A DNA stretch of 64,000 nt from contig NZ_JABXWI010000033.1 of NCBI RefSeq assembly GCF_014930365.1, forward strand, positions 1-64,000, given 5' to 3'. Position numbers and translations under genes: made by a program. Positions 36,801-44,662 of this stretch are shown here, piece by piece. Within the stretch, counting starts at the first letter, position 1; each line of letters begins with the position of its first letter. A model generated the notes under the pieces. That model saw nothing but the letters and a program-made list of their open reading frames with translations. It was not told where the DNA came from and did no database searches. The stretch comes from Streptomyces caniscabiei (GTDB lineage: Bacteria > Actinomycetota > Actinomycetes > Streptomycetales > Streptomycetaceae).

Positions 36801-39577
36801 CGAGGCTGACCGGCGGCGGGGCCCAGGTGCACCTCGTGCGCCCCGGCACCCCGGGACCGCCGGACGGGGTCCGCGCCGAGGCCGACTGCCACCGGCTGGA
36901 CCCGGCACATCCAGAGGCGTTCCGTGTCTTGGCGGACGCCCTGGCCTCCCTGGGAGCGCCGCCCGACGCGGTCGTCTCCTGCTGGGCCGTCGACGCCCCC
37001 GCGCTCGACGCGGCCACCGCCGATGCCGTCGCGCGCTGCGCGCTCCAGGCCGTCACCGTACCCGCCGCGCTCGCCCACGCGTTGAGCGAGCGGTTCCCCG
37101 CCAACCCCGTCCGCATGCTCCTGGTCAGCGACGCGGCCCTCCCGGTGGGCGGACAGCGCCCCCGTACGCCGCACGCCGCGGCGGCGCTCGGGCCCGCCCG
37201 GGTACTGCCCGTGGAGCTCCCGGGCAGCGCGGTCCGCGCCCTCGACCTGGACTGCGGACCACGCTCACGTACCGACCTCGTCCGGGCCGCCGACGCGATC
37301 ACGACGGAACTCGCGACGCTCGTCCACGGCACCGGCACACCCGACCCCGTGGTCGCCGTCCGCGGCCGCGCCCGTCTGCTCCCCGGCGTCGCGCGCCCGG
37401 CACTCGACCGCGGCGCGAGCCGGCCCGGCGAACTTCCCGGCGGGGCCTGGCTCATCACCGGCGGTCTGGGCGGCATCGGGACCGCTGTCGCCGGACGCCT
37501 GGCCGAGAAGCCGGGCCGCAGCCTCGTCCTCGTCACCCGCCGACCGGTACCCGACGGCCCGGCCTGGCATGTGATCAGGCGCACCGGTGAGCAGCCGGGC
37601 CCCTCCTTCCCGCCGGAGCTCACCCACACCCTGACGGAACTGACTGCGGGCGGTACCGAGGTCTGCCTGGTCCAGTGCGACATCGCCGACGAGAGCGGCC
37701 TGACCGAGGTGCTCGAGCGGGTGCGAGAGCGCTACGGCCGCATCGCCGGGATCGTGCACGCCGCCGGTCTGCCGGGGGGCGGCACCATGGCCCTGCGGCG
37801 CCGCGAGGACATCGTGCAGGTCCTGGAGCCGAAGGTGCGGGGCACCGTGCTGCTGCACCGGCTGACAGAACGGGACCGCCCGGTCATGGTTCTGTGTTCC
37901 TCCGTTCTGGCCGTGACCGGCGCGGCCGGACAAGCCGACTACACCGGGGCCAACGCCTTCCTCGACAGCTTCGCGCACACCACCGACACGGCCGTCTCCA
38001 TCGGGTGGGACCGCTGGTCCGAGAGAGGCATGGCCGTCCGCAGCGGTACGGCCGACAGCACCGAACGACCGGGAGTTCCGCTCGATCACGCGCTGTTCGA
38101 GGCGCGGCGGACGGCGCCGGAGGGGTGGACCGAGTTCCTCCTGCGCCATGGCCCGCACACCTCATGGCTGTCCCACGAGCACCGCCTGGCCGGCGAACCG
38201 GTTCTCCCCGGCACGGCCCTGCTCGACCTGGTCGTGGCCGCTCACCGGCTGCTGACGGAGACGGACAGGTCCGCCGGGACACGGCCCGCCGCCCCTGGCC
38301 CGGTGGAGCTGAACGCCGTGTTCACCAGCCCCCTGCCGATCCCCGAGGCGAAACCGCCGACAGTCGCCGTGCGGCTGCGGCCCCACACCGGGACCGCATA
38401 CGAGTGGGAGGTGAGTTCCTCGGCGTCGGGCGGCCGTCCGCACGGCCAGGGGCGCATCCGCCGCCACGACGGACCTCGTCCGGCCAGGCTCGATCCGGAT
38501 ACGCCGCGCTCGTCCGGTGCGCGTGCCGCCGCCCCAGCGGCACGTCCGGCCGGCGGCACGACGGCCACTGGACCGCGCTGGGACTGCGTCAAGGACATCC
38601 ACCGGAGTGACGGGCGTGCCCGGCTCGCCCTGCGGCTGGCCGAGAAGCACCGCGACGACATCGCCGTCCATCCGCTGCACCCGGCGCTGCTCGACGTCGC
38701 CACCGGAATCGTGGCCGCGGAAACGGGCAACCACCTGCCCGTGGCCTACCGGAGGCTGATCGTCCACCAGGATCTCGGCGCGGAGGCGTACGCGCACGTC
38801 ACTCTGCGCTCCGGTGACCCGCGGGCCGGCGGGACGCTCGTCGCGGACGTCACCCTGACCGATCCGGGTGGCCTTCCCGTCGTCACCGTCGCGGGCTTCG
38901 TCCTGCGCCCGGCACCGTCCGCTCCGCACGACAGCTCACCCGGGGTGAACCAGGAGGCGCGGGAGGGCATACCCACCCGCGACGGCCTGAACGCCCTGGA
39001 CCTGATCCTGGCCAACCCCCACCTGCCGCATGTCCTGGTCAGTCGCCGTGGCGCGGCCGTCAGGCCCGACGCGCCACGCGCGACCGGTGGCCACGAGGGC
39101 GGAACCGACCGCTCGCGGTCCGGGCAGGACGAGGCCGTCCCCGAACTCCTCGAGGGGCGCATCGCGCAGATCTGGGCGCGCATGCTGGGCCTGGAGTCGG
39201 TGGGAGCCGACGACAACATCCTGGAGCTGGGTGCCGACTCCCTGGCGGTCGTTCAGATCACCGCCGAGATGCAGCGGGTGGGACTGGCGGTGTCGCCCAG
39301 CGATCTCTTCGCCCATCCCAGCCCCGGCGCGCTGGCCGACCGGCTGAGGGCCGACGCCGGCGAGACCCTCCACGCCTCCGGCAGCCCGACAAGACCAGCC
39401 ACGTCCACCGATGCCGGGACCGAGAACGTCCTTCCCGGCTCCTCCCCGGCCGAGGACGGCCCGGCGGGTGCTCCGACCACCGACGCTCCGGGCCGCTTTC
39501 CGGACGCCGAGCTCGACACCGAGGACCTGTCTCAGGTACTGACCCTCTTCGCGTCCAGGAAGGACGACACGAAGTGA
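33899..39577 (+). CDS. type I PKS module with unusual order, KS-AT-KR-DH-ACP
   Basis: The 1892-residue protein starts at an ATG with AGAAGGA five bases upstream. KS at about 20-445 (Cys in QTACSSA, His in EAHGTGTALGD and KSNVGHLD). AT at about 535-880 (GHSVGEL; RHAFHS, favouring malonyl-CoA). KR at about 930-1380 (GGLGGIGTA, Ser in CSSVL, Tyr in QADYTGAN). A DH-like hot-dog region at about 1405-1680 lies after the KR instead of before it. It keeps the catalytic His in HRLAGEPVLPGTA and the Asp in HPLHPALLDVA. ACP at about 1750-1815 (LGADSL). The module should reduce and dehydrate a malonyl-derived unit to an alkene conjugated to the thiazole. The stop overlaps the next NRPS gene (GTGA). Confidence 0.94.
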   Translation: MTTQDTESPAGAPDLPDAIAVTGLACRFPGAPDAEAFWAQLVAGRDGITFRTDEELDALGVPAGRLADPRFVPAGGVLSGIQEFDAEYFGITPRDAALMDPQHRLFLQCAVSALEDAGQPAQGTDGGVGVYASSGFNSYLTHHLLPHAAELADRADVQWLAASDKDYLATQTSYRLGLTGPSLSVQTACSSALVAVHLAGEALLSGECDVALAGAVSAGVFQGLGYLYTEGGILSPDGRCRPFDSAAGGTVFGSGVGVVVLKRLADAVADGDTVRAVLLGSAVNNDGDRKVGFTAPGLEGQVRVLAAAQAVAGVGPEEITCLEAHGTGTALGDRIELAALDRVFADAPDPGRVLGAVKSNVGHLDTCAGMAGLIKTVLALQHRTLLPTAHFTRPMPGLDASRFRVLTEAEPWPGVDGTRTAGVSSFGIGGTNAHVILREAPPSARPAPGADPVGGWQVLPLSARTPQALDRLAGRLATAVVGPAAPALADVAHTLQTGRTGHPWRRAVTAAPGRTAALTESRTTPVRAGDTPREVAFLYPGQGAGTPGLAAEAYVGDPVFRAALDRCLEALRPWTSAPLRELLLDPEHSDAFDRTEVAQPALFAVEYALTEWWTALGVRPVAVAGHSVGELSAACAAGVFTLPDAARLVARRGELMSRMPNGAMLAVPLPEAELRDILSGAYDDAGGDAMSRPEVAAVNAPDRCVAAGEPAAVERLRELLGERGVTARPLPVRHAFHSRHADGLLDEFATLVAGTPAHAPRIPVVSSLTGRPLTADEAVSPRYWAHQLRRTVRFADALRALPESVALIETGPGGALSAFARRTLGAAPLVLRSLGPLHDGDDGPPARLAAAGRLWEHGAVIDWTALGERTGRRHVPLPTYPFERTRHWFEPSSADADRFGDADPSTDTHSSTPPRNPATEAQATAPGRPDDWLQVVEWSPSVPPAPAPAPGVVLLLADTSGLADEVAARLTGGGAQVHLVRPGTPGPPDGVRAEADCHRLDPAHPEAFRVLADALASLGAPPDAVVSCWAVDAPALDAATADAVARCALQAVTVPAALAHALSERFPANPVRMLLVSDAALPVGGQRPRTPHAAAALGPARVLPVELPGSAVRALDLDCGPRSRTDLVRAADAITTELATLVHGTGTPDPVVAVRGRARLLPGVARPALDRGASRPGELPGGAWLITGGLGGIGTAVAGRLAEKPGRSLVLVTRRPVPDGPAWHVIRRTGEQPGPSFPPELTHTLTELTAGGTEVCLVQCDIADESGLTEVLERVRERYGRIAGIVHAAGLPGGGTMALRRREDIVQVLEPKVRGTVLLHRLTERDRPVMVLCSSVLAVTGAAGQADYTGANAFLDSFAHTTDTAVSIGWDRWSERGMAVRSGTADSTERPGVPLDHALFEARRTAPEGWTEFLLRHGPHTSWLSHEHRLAGEPVLPGTALLDLVVAAHRLLTETDRSAGTRPAAPGPVELNAVFTSPLPIPEAKPPTVAVRLRPHTGTAYEWEVSSSASGGRPHGQGRIRRHDGPRPARLDPDTPRSSGARAAAPAARPAGGTTATGPRWDCVKDIHRSDGRARLALRLAEKHRDDIAVHPLHPALLDVATGIVAAETGNHLPVAYRRLIVHQDLGAEAYAHVTLRSGDPRAGGTLVADVTLTDPGGLPVVTVAGFVLRPAPSAPHDSSPGVNQEAREGIPTRDGLNALDLILANPHLPHVLVSRRGAAVRPDAPRATGGHEGGTDRSRSGQDEAVPELLEGRIAQIWARMLGLESVGADDNILELGADSLAVVQITAEMQRVGLAVSPSDLFAHPSPGALADRLRADAGETLHASGSPTRPATSTDAGTENVLPGSSPAEDGPAGAPTTDAPGRFPDAELDTEDLSQVLTLFASRKDDTK

Positions 39578-42500
39578 ACGACATCGAGGACATCTACCCT
39601 CTCTCTCCCGCCCAGGAAGGGATGCTCTTCCACACCCTCACCTCCGCGGAGCACGGCCTCTACGTCGAGACGACCACCTTCCGGATCCTCGGCGACCTCG
39701 ACCTACAGGCACTGACGGCGGCATGGGAGACCGTGGTCGCCCGCCACGCCGTTCTGCGTACCGCTTTCGTCCACGAACGCATCAGCGCCCCGCGCCAGGT
39801 CGTCCTGCCCGAAGCGGCCGTCGACATCGACGTCCTCGACCTCTCCGACCGTGACGAGGCGGCTCGCACGGAGGAGGCCGCCGCCGAGCTCGCACGGCGC
39901 CGCGGCAAGCCGTTCGACCTGACGCGGCCGCCGCTGATGAGGCTGCTGGTGCTGCGGCTTCAGCCGACGGAGCACATGGTGGTGTGGACGTACCATCACA
40001 TGATCCTCGACGGCTGGTCGGCCGCCCTGCTGATGGCCGAGGTCAGTGCCGAGCTCGGGCGCGCGGGCGGTGGCGCGGGGACTCCGCCTCCCGCCTTCCG
40101 GGAGTACATCTCCTGGCTGCGTCGCCGGGATGCCGAGCAGGACCGCGCCTTCTGGACCGACTACCTGGCCGGCTACCGCGAGCCGGCGGTGTTCACCCTG
40201 CCCGGCGTGCGTCCGGGGGCGAAGCCGTCGGGCAGCTTCCGCACGGTACGGGCCACCCTGCCCGCCACGGCCACCGCCAGGCTGCGCGCACTGTCGGCTG
40301 CCTGCTCGGCCACCCTCGGCAGCCTGGTGGAAGCCGCCTGGGCGGGTACCGTGGCCCGCTACTCCGGACGGGACGACGTGGTGGTGGGTGTGACCGTCTC
40401 GGGACGGCCGCCACGGGAACGTGCCGACGACATGATCGGCATGTTCATCAACACCATCCCGGTGAGAGCGCGCGTCGAGAGGGACCTGCCGGCCGACGAA
40501 TGGCTGGCCCACCACGCGGCCTCCCGTCACCCCGTCCTGGGCCACCAGCACACCCCTCTGACCGATGTGCAGCGCTGGGCCGGCACCGAGCACGGCGCAC
40601 GGCTGCTGGACACCGTCGTCGTGTTCGAGAACTACCCGGACGCCTCCGAGGCCGTACTGGCCGACGGGGCCCTGCGGATCTGCGACGTGGGCTACGAGAC
40701 GCGTACCAACTACATCGCCACGCTGGTGGTACGGTCCGCCGACGACCTGAGCCTTCAACTCGTGGTGGACTCGGCGGTGTTCGGCGAGGGCCAGGCGGAG
40801 AGGGTACTCGCCCACCTCATCGCCGTACTCGAGCGCTTCGCCGACCGGCCCGGCATGCCCGTGCATGACCTCCTCGCGGTGCCGCGGGAGACCCGCGCCC
40901 TGCTCCTGGACCGCTGGAACGGCTCGGACGTCGACCGCGCCGTGCCCCGCGCCCTGCTCGACGGACTGACGGACGCGGCCGTCGCCGCGCGCCCCGACCA
41001 CCCGGCGGTCGTCGCCGACGACGCCACGTACACCTATCGCGAACTGTCGGACCGGGCCGAGGCCCTCGCCCTCCGGCTCGCGGGCTTCGGCGTGGGCCCG
41101 GGGGACCGCGTCGGAGTCTGCCTCGATCGCGGCGCCGACCTGGTCACCGCCCTGCTCGCCGTCGCGCGCACCGGCGCCGCGTTCGTACCGCTGGACCCGG
41201 CCCACCCGGCTGAACGGACCGCCTACATCCTGCGGGACTCCGCGCCCACGCTCGTCCTCACCGACGGCTCGGGGGACCTGACCCCGGTCGGCTGGGACGG
41301 CAAGGTCCTCGACCTCTCGCAGGAGGAACTCGACCCGGCCGCCGGTGCCGGCCCTTCTCTGCCGGGCGCCACCCCGGACGGACTCGCGTACGTCATCTAC
41401 ACCTCCGGCTCCACCGGGCGCCCGAAGGGGGTGGCCATCGGCCACGGTGCCCTGGCCAACCTGGTGGACAGCCTGGCCCGCCGCCACCCGGGGCTCGGTG
41501 CCGAGGACCGCTTCCTCGCCCTGACGACACTCACCTTCGACACCTCGCTGGCCGAACTGCTGGTGCCCCTGGCCGTCGGAGCGACCGTGCACGTCGGACG
41601 CCGGTCCCTCGGCCTGAGCGGCCGGGAACTGGACGACTACGTGACCCGAGAGGGCATCACGGCTCTCCAGGCGACCCCGTCGCGTTACCGGGTGCTGCTG
41701 GAGTCCGGCTGGCAGGGCAGCGGAGGCCCCAGGCTGTACAGCTGTGGTGAGGCCTTTCCGCCGGATCTGGTGGAACCGCTGGTCAAACGGGGTCGGACCG
41801 TCTGGAACATGTACGGCCCGACCGAGACCACCGTCTACTCCAGCGTGGAGGAGATCCATGCGGAGACCACTCGGGTCACCGTCGGCCGCCCCATTTCGAA
41901 CACCGCACTGCGGGTGCTCGACGCGCATGGTGCCCCGGTCCCGATCGGCTGCGTGGGCGAGCTGTGGATCGGCGGTGACGGAGTCGCGGAAGGCTACTGG
42001 AACCAGCCCGCGCTCACCGAGGACCGCTTCGTGGCGGACCCCTTCGCTCCCGGATCCCGCATGTTCCGAACCGGCGACCACGCACGCACCTTGCCGGACG
42101 GCCGGGTCGAACTGCTCGGCAGGATGGATCGTCAGCTCAAGCTCCGCGGATACCGTGTAGAGCCGGGCGAGATCGAGCAGGTGCTGATGGAGGAACCGGA
42201 CATCGAGGCCGCCGCCGTCGCTGTCAGGGACGACAGACTCGTCGCGTGGACCGTCCCGGCCGACCGTGATGCCCCCCTCGCACCGGCCCGTCTGCGCGAG
42301 CGGCTGCGCCGGATCCTGCCCTCGTACATGGTCCCCGAAGTCATGGTCACCGTCGACACGCTGCCCCTCACCCCTGCCGGAAAGACCGACCTGCTCGCGC
42401 TGACGGTTCCGGCGGACGAGCCGGACGAGCCGGGCGAGCCCGCGCCGGCCCCTTCCGAGGGCGATGGCACGCCCGACCGGCGGAGCGCGCACGTGGAACT

Positions 42501-42819
42501 GGTCGCCAGGCTGTTCCAAGAGGTGCTGGCCGTTCCCCGCGCCGAGCCGGACGACGACTTCTTCGCACTCGGCGGCGACTCGCTGCTCGCCATGCGGATC
42601 GCCACCCGGCTCAAGGCGGAGTTCGACCTGGATCTCGACATCGAGCTGCTCTTCCAGTACTCGACGGTGCGCGAACTGGCTGAGTACATGGCAGGAATGC
42701 CGCAAGCCGACGTCGATCCCCCGCAAGCCACTGCGCCGCGTGTCACGGACTCCACGCCGGACGACGACCAAGCGGTGAGACGGGAAGAACACGACGATCG
42801 GCGTCAACGGCAAACGTGA
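39574..42819 (+). CDS. terminal NRPS module, C-A-T without thioesterase
   Basis: The 1081-residue protein begins almost at once with its C domain (YPLSPAQEGMLFHTL, HHMILDGWS; about residues 3-445). An A domain follows (about 463-945; A3 YTSGSTGRPKG, A5 NMYGPTETT, A7 RTGDHAR, A10 Lys in AGKTDLL) and then a T domain (about 973-1040; GGDSL). The by-eye code is D-T-A-Q-Y-C-M-V-Y, which I cannot assign. After the carrier there is only a charged tail of about 40 residues: no TE, reductase or terminal C domain. As last gene of the operon it should carry the full-length chain, so release must be by a separate enzyme or by nucleophilic attack. It is followed by insertion-sequence remnants. Confidence 0.94.
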   Translation: MNDIEDIYPLSPAQEGMLFHTLTSAEHGLYVETTTFRILGDLDLQALTAAWETVVARHAVLRTAFVHERISAPRQVVLPEAAVDIDVLDLSDRDEAARTEEAAAELARRRGKPFDLTRPPLMRLLVLRLQPTEHMVVWTYHHMILDGWSAALLMAEVSAELGRAGGGAGTPPPAFREYISWLRRRDAEQDRAFWTDYLAGYREPAVFTLPGVRPGAKPSGSFRTVRATLPATATARLRALSAACSATLGSLVEAAWAGTVARYSGRDDVVVGVTVSGRPPRERADDMIGMFINTIPVRARVERDLPADEWLAHHAASRHPVLGHQHTPLTDVQRWAGTEHGARLLDTVVVFENYPDASEAVLADGALRICDVGYETRTNYIATLVVRSADDLSLQLVVDSAVFGEGQAERVLAHLIAVLERFADRPGMPVHDLLAVPRETRALLLDRWNGSDVDRAVPRALLDGLTDAAVAARPDHPAVVADDATYTYRELSDRAEALALRLAGFGVGPGDRVGVCLDRGADLVTALLAVARTGAAFVPLDPAHPAERTAYILRDSAPTLVLTDGSGDLTPVGWDGKVLDLSQEELDPAAGAGPSLPGATPDGLAYVIYTSGSTGRPKGVAIGHGALANLVDSLARRHPGLGAEDRFLALTTLTFDTSLAELLVPLAVGATVHVGRRSLGLSGRELDDYVTREGITALQATPSRYRVLLESGWQGSGGPRLYSCGEAFPPDLVEPLVKRGRTVWNMYGPTETTVYSSVEEIHAETTRVTVGRPISNTALRVLDAHGAPVPIGCVGELWIGGDGVAEGYWNQPALTEDRFVADPFAPGSRMFRTGDHARTLPDGRVELLGRMDRQLKLRGYRVEPGEIEQVLMEEPDIEAAAVAVRDDRLVAWTVPADRDAPLAPARLRERLRRILPSYMVPEVMVTVDTLPLTPAGKTDLLALTVPADEPDEPGEPAPAPSEGDGTPDRRSAHVELVARLFQEVLAVPRAEPDDDFFALGGDSLLAMRIATRLKAEFDLDLDIELLFQYSTVRELAEYMAGMPQADVDPPQATAPRVTDSTPDDDQAVRREEHDDRRQRQT

Positions 42820-42927
42820 GGCAACCGCTGCTCCCACCTGGCCGCAGCGCAGGACTTGGCGTGGCCCGCGACTCAGGCGCAGGCCGTTTCGCGTCCAGCC
42901 CCGCCCTGACGCCGGGATCCTGATCGC

Positions 42928-43165
42928 GCTCACCGTGCTGGTGCTGGTGGGTACGGCGGTCGAACCCAGATGGCGGCGGGGCGGGAAGTGGGGTGAGATG
43001 CCGCTGAGCGCGGACAGAAACCGCTGCGCCCCGCCCACGGAGCGGAAGCTTTTCATCGCCCGTTCACGCTGTCTGGTGGGCTGGTGGCTGTTCTCCGCCC
43101 GGTTGTTCAGGCTCTTGTGGGAGCGGTGTTCGACGGAGGGTATGACCTGGCGGTGGCGCGCAGGA
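42928..43165 (-). pseudogene. IS6-family transposase remnant (C-terminal end)
   Basis: On the minus strand a segment reads IPSVEHRSHKSLNNRAENSH, then QPTRQRERAMKSF and GGAQRFLSALSGISPHF. This is the conserved C-terminus of IS6/IS26-type transposases, including the catalytic Glu in the RAENSH context. The rest of the transposase is missing and no start remains. It lies 109 bases beyond the end of the last NRPS gene and, with the IS630 remnant that follows, marks the right edge of the cluster. The remainder of 42820-43623 shows no confident gene. Confidence 0.75.
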
Positions 43166-43328
43166 ATCGTCGGCGTCGGCGCAGTTCCGCAGACCGGACT
43201 CGGAGCGGGCCGGCGAGGAGGTCCCCTACGGGTGCTCCCGCCCAAGGGGCGTCTCATCCGTCGTCGGGGCGGATGCGGTGTTCACCGAATTCCCTTCTTC
43301 GTGTGCCGGGGCGTGCGTATGTGCCGGG

Positions 43329-43541
43329 TCAGTGGCCGGGTCCGGCGGTGGGCAGGGCGAGGTGGCGCTCCAGCGCTCGGGTCACCTCCGGGCGGACGAC
43401 GCACAGGACGAAGGCGCCCGCCGCCAGCGCCACACCGAAAAATTCAGCCTCGCCCCTGCCAGGGACGGCGTCACGGCCCGGTACGCCGGCCGGTGTTCCG
43501 CGCAGGCCCTCGCGCTCGTCGTGTCCCACACGCTGTGTCAT
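43329..43541 (-). CDS. possible small membrane protein, unrecognised
   Basis: This ATG-started frame of 70 residues contains one hydrophobic stretch (EFFGVALAAGAFVLCVV) followed by a charged segment. AAAGG lies only two bases before the ATG. I do not recognise it, and it sits between IS remnants, so it may be a chance ORF or the end of a damaged gene. Confidence 0.22.
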   Translation of the reverse strand: MTQRVGHDEREGLRGTPAGVPGRDAVPGRGEAEFFGVALAAGAFVLCVVRPEVTRALERHLALPTAGPGH

Positions 43542-43623
43542 GCCTTTACTGATCTCGGCTCGTTAGGGTGATGTTTGCTGAACTTGCTGATGTGGGCGTG
43601 GTGTTGTCGGTAGTCCGTGGTGT

Positions 43624-44390
43624 CTGAGATACGCGGATGGGGGCGGGCTGACGCCTGCGGCACGGCGGCGTCGGGAAGCGGTGCGGATGCAGGCGGCGGA
43701 GCTGTTCGCTCAGCAGGCCAAACCGCCCGAGGTGGCCCGGCAGCTGTGTGTGAGTGTGAAGTCGGCATACCAGTGTCAGCAGTTGTGGCGGCAAGGCGGT
43801 GCCGACGAGTTGCTTTCGCGAGGGCCGGGCGGGAGCCGGTGTCGCCTGTCGTCACGCTGTCTGGAAAAGCTCGCCGGGTATCTCGAGCAGGGTCCGGCCG
43901 CGCACGGCTGGGCGGAGGACCAGGTGTGGACCGCGGCGAGGGTGGCCACGCTGATCGGCAGGAAGTTCCACGTCTCCTACAGCGTCTCGGGTGCGACGAG
44001 GCTGATGCACCGGCTCGGCTTCAGCCCGCAGGTGCCCGTGCGGCGGGTCGCCGAGCGCGACGAGCAGGCCGTCACCGCATGGAAGGAGGCGACCTGGGCG
44101 GAGGTAAAAGAGCCCGGGCGCTCTGTGGGGGCTACATCTGCTTCGAGGACGAGGCAGGCTTCACCCGCCGACCGCCCAGGGGAAGCACCTGGGGCCGGCG
44201 CGGCCCCACCCCACAGGTGACGGTGAGCGGACGACGCTCGGGACGACTGTCCGTGGCAGGGATGATCGCCATGCGGCCCGGTCCCCGGACCCGGCTGTGC
44301 CACCGCCTGCGCACCCACCGAACAGGCAGAGGTAAACGTCGCAGCATGGGCGAGCGGGACTTCATCGCGCTGATCGACGGCGTCCACCTG
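43624..44390 (+). pseudogene. IS630-family transposase, frameshifted and 3'-truncated
   Basis: The first part (open from about 43624, GTG at 43681) encodes the winged-helix N-terminus of IS630 transposases (MQAAELFAQQAKPPEVARQL, ending WAEVKE). The catalytic part continues in the -1 frame from about 44110 (GYICFEDEAGFTRRPPRG, with a DDE Asp, then GERDFIALIDGVH). The switch lies near an A-AAA-G run, so it could be programmed frameshifting or a single-base loss. After DGVH the match stops abruptly at about 44390, and the second Asp/Glu region of the catalytic domain is absent. The element is therefore inactive. A CTG stands where the normal initiation codon would be expected. Confidence 0.78.
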
Positions 44391-44392
44391 TG

Positions 44393-44533
44393 CGCTTCGG
44401 ACTCGACCCCAAGGACGTCGGAGACCTTCTACGACGCTCCCTCCACCTCGACAGCGGCCTCGACCGCCAATTTCTCAAAGCACTCCTCGACCTGGCGCTC
44501 CCGCCCTCCGCGCAATCCCCTGACGGACGATGA
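44393..44533 (+). pseudogene. coding-like C-terminal fragment of an unrecognised protein
   Basis: In the frame beginning at 44393 the sequence reads RFGLDPKDVGDLLRRSLHLD followed by SGLDRQFLKALLDLALPPS and a TGA at 44531. Its amphipathic, Leu-rich composition looks like a real protein end. It begins exactly where the IS630 similarity is lost, suggesting a deletion that joined the IS to the tail of another gene. The parent gene is not recognised. Confidence 0.35.
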
Positions 44534-44620
44534 CCATTCCAGTGATGACCGACGCCTAAGCCGCCGACTGGCCCACTGCCACGGCCGCCGGGGAGATCTG
44601 ACCCACGTCCGGACACACCA

Positions 44621-44662
44621 CGGGCCCCGGAAAGATCATCTATCTCCGGGGCCCGGCGTTTT
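44621..44662. terminator. intrinsic terminator, 11-bp stem with T-tract
   Basis: CGGGCCCCGGA at 44621-44631 pairs perfectly with TCCGGGGCCCG at 44645-44655 and is followed on the plus strand by GCGTTTT. It also lies directly beyond the stop of the minus-strand kinase gene at 44661, so it may serve both directions. Confidence 0.75.

Noticed and set aside
39703..43257. 1184-residue minus-strand frame running through the last NRPS gene
   Set aside because: Only its first 100 or so residues (42928-43165) match a real protein, the IS6 transposase remnant; the rest is antisense shadow that happens to stay open.
44101..44130. Programmed -1 frameshift in the IS630 transposase
   Set aside because: An A-AAA-G run is present, but the gene is also truncated soon after, so decay explains the break equally well; not claimed as recoding.
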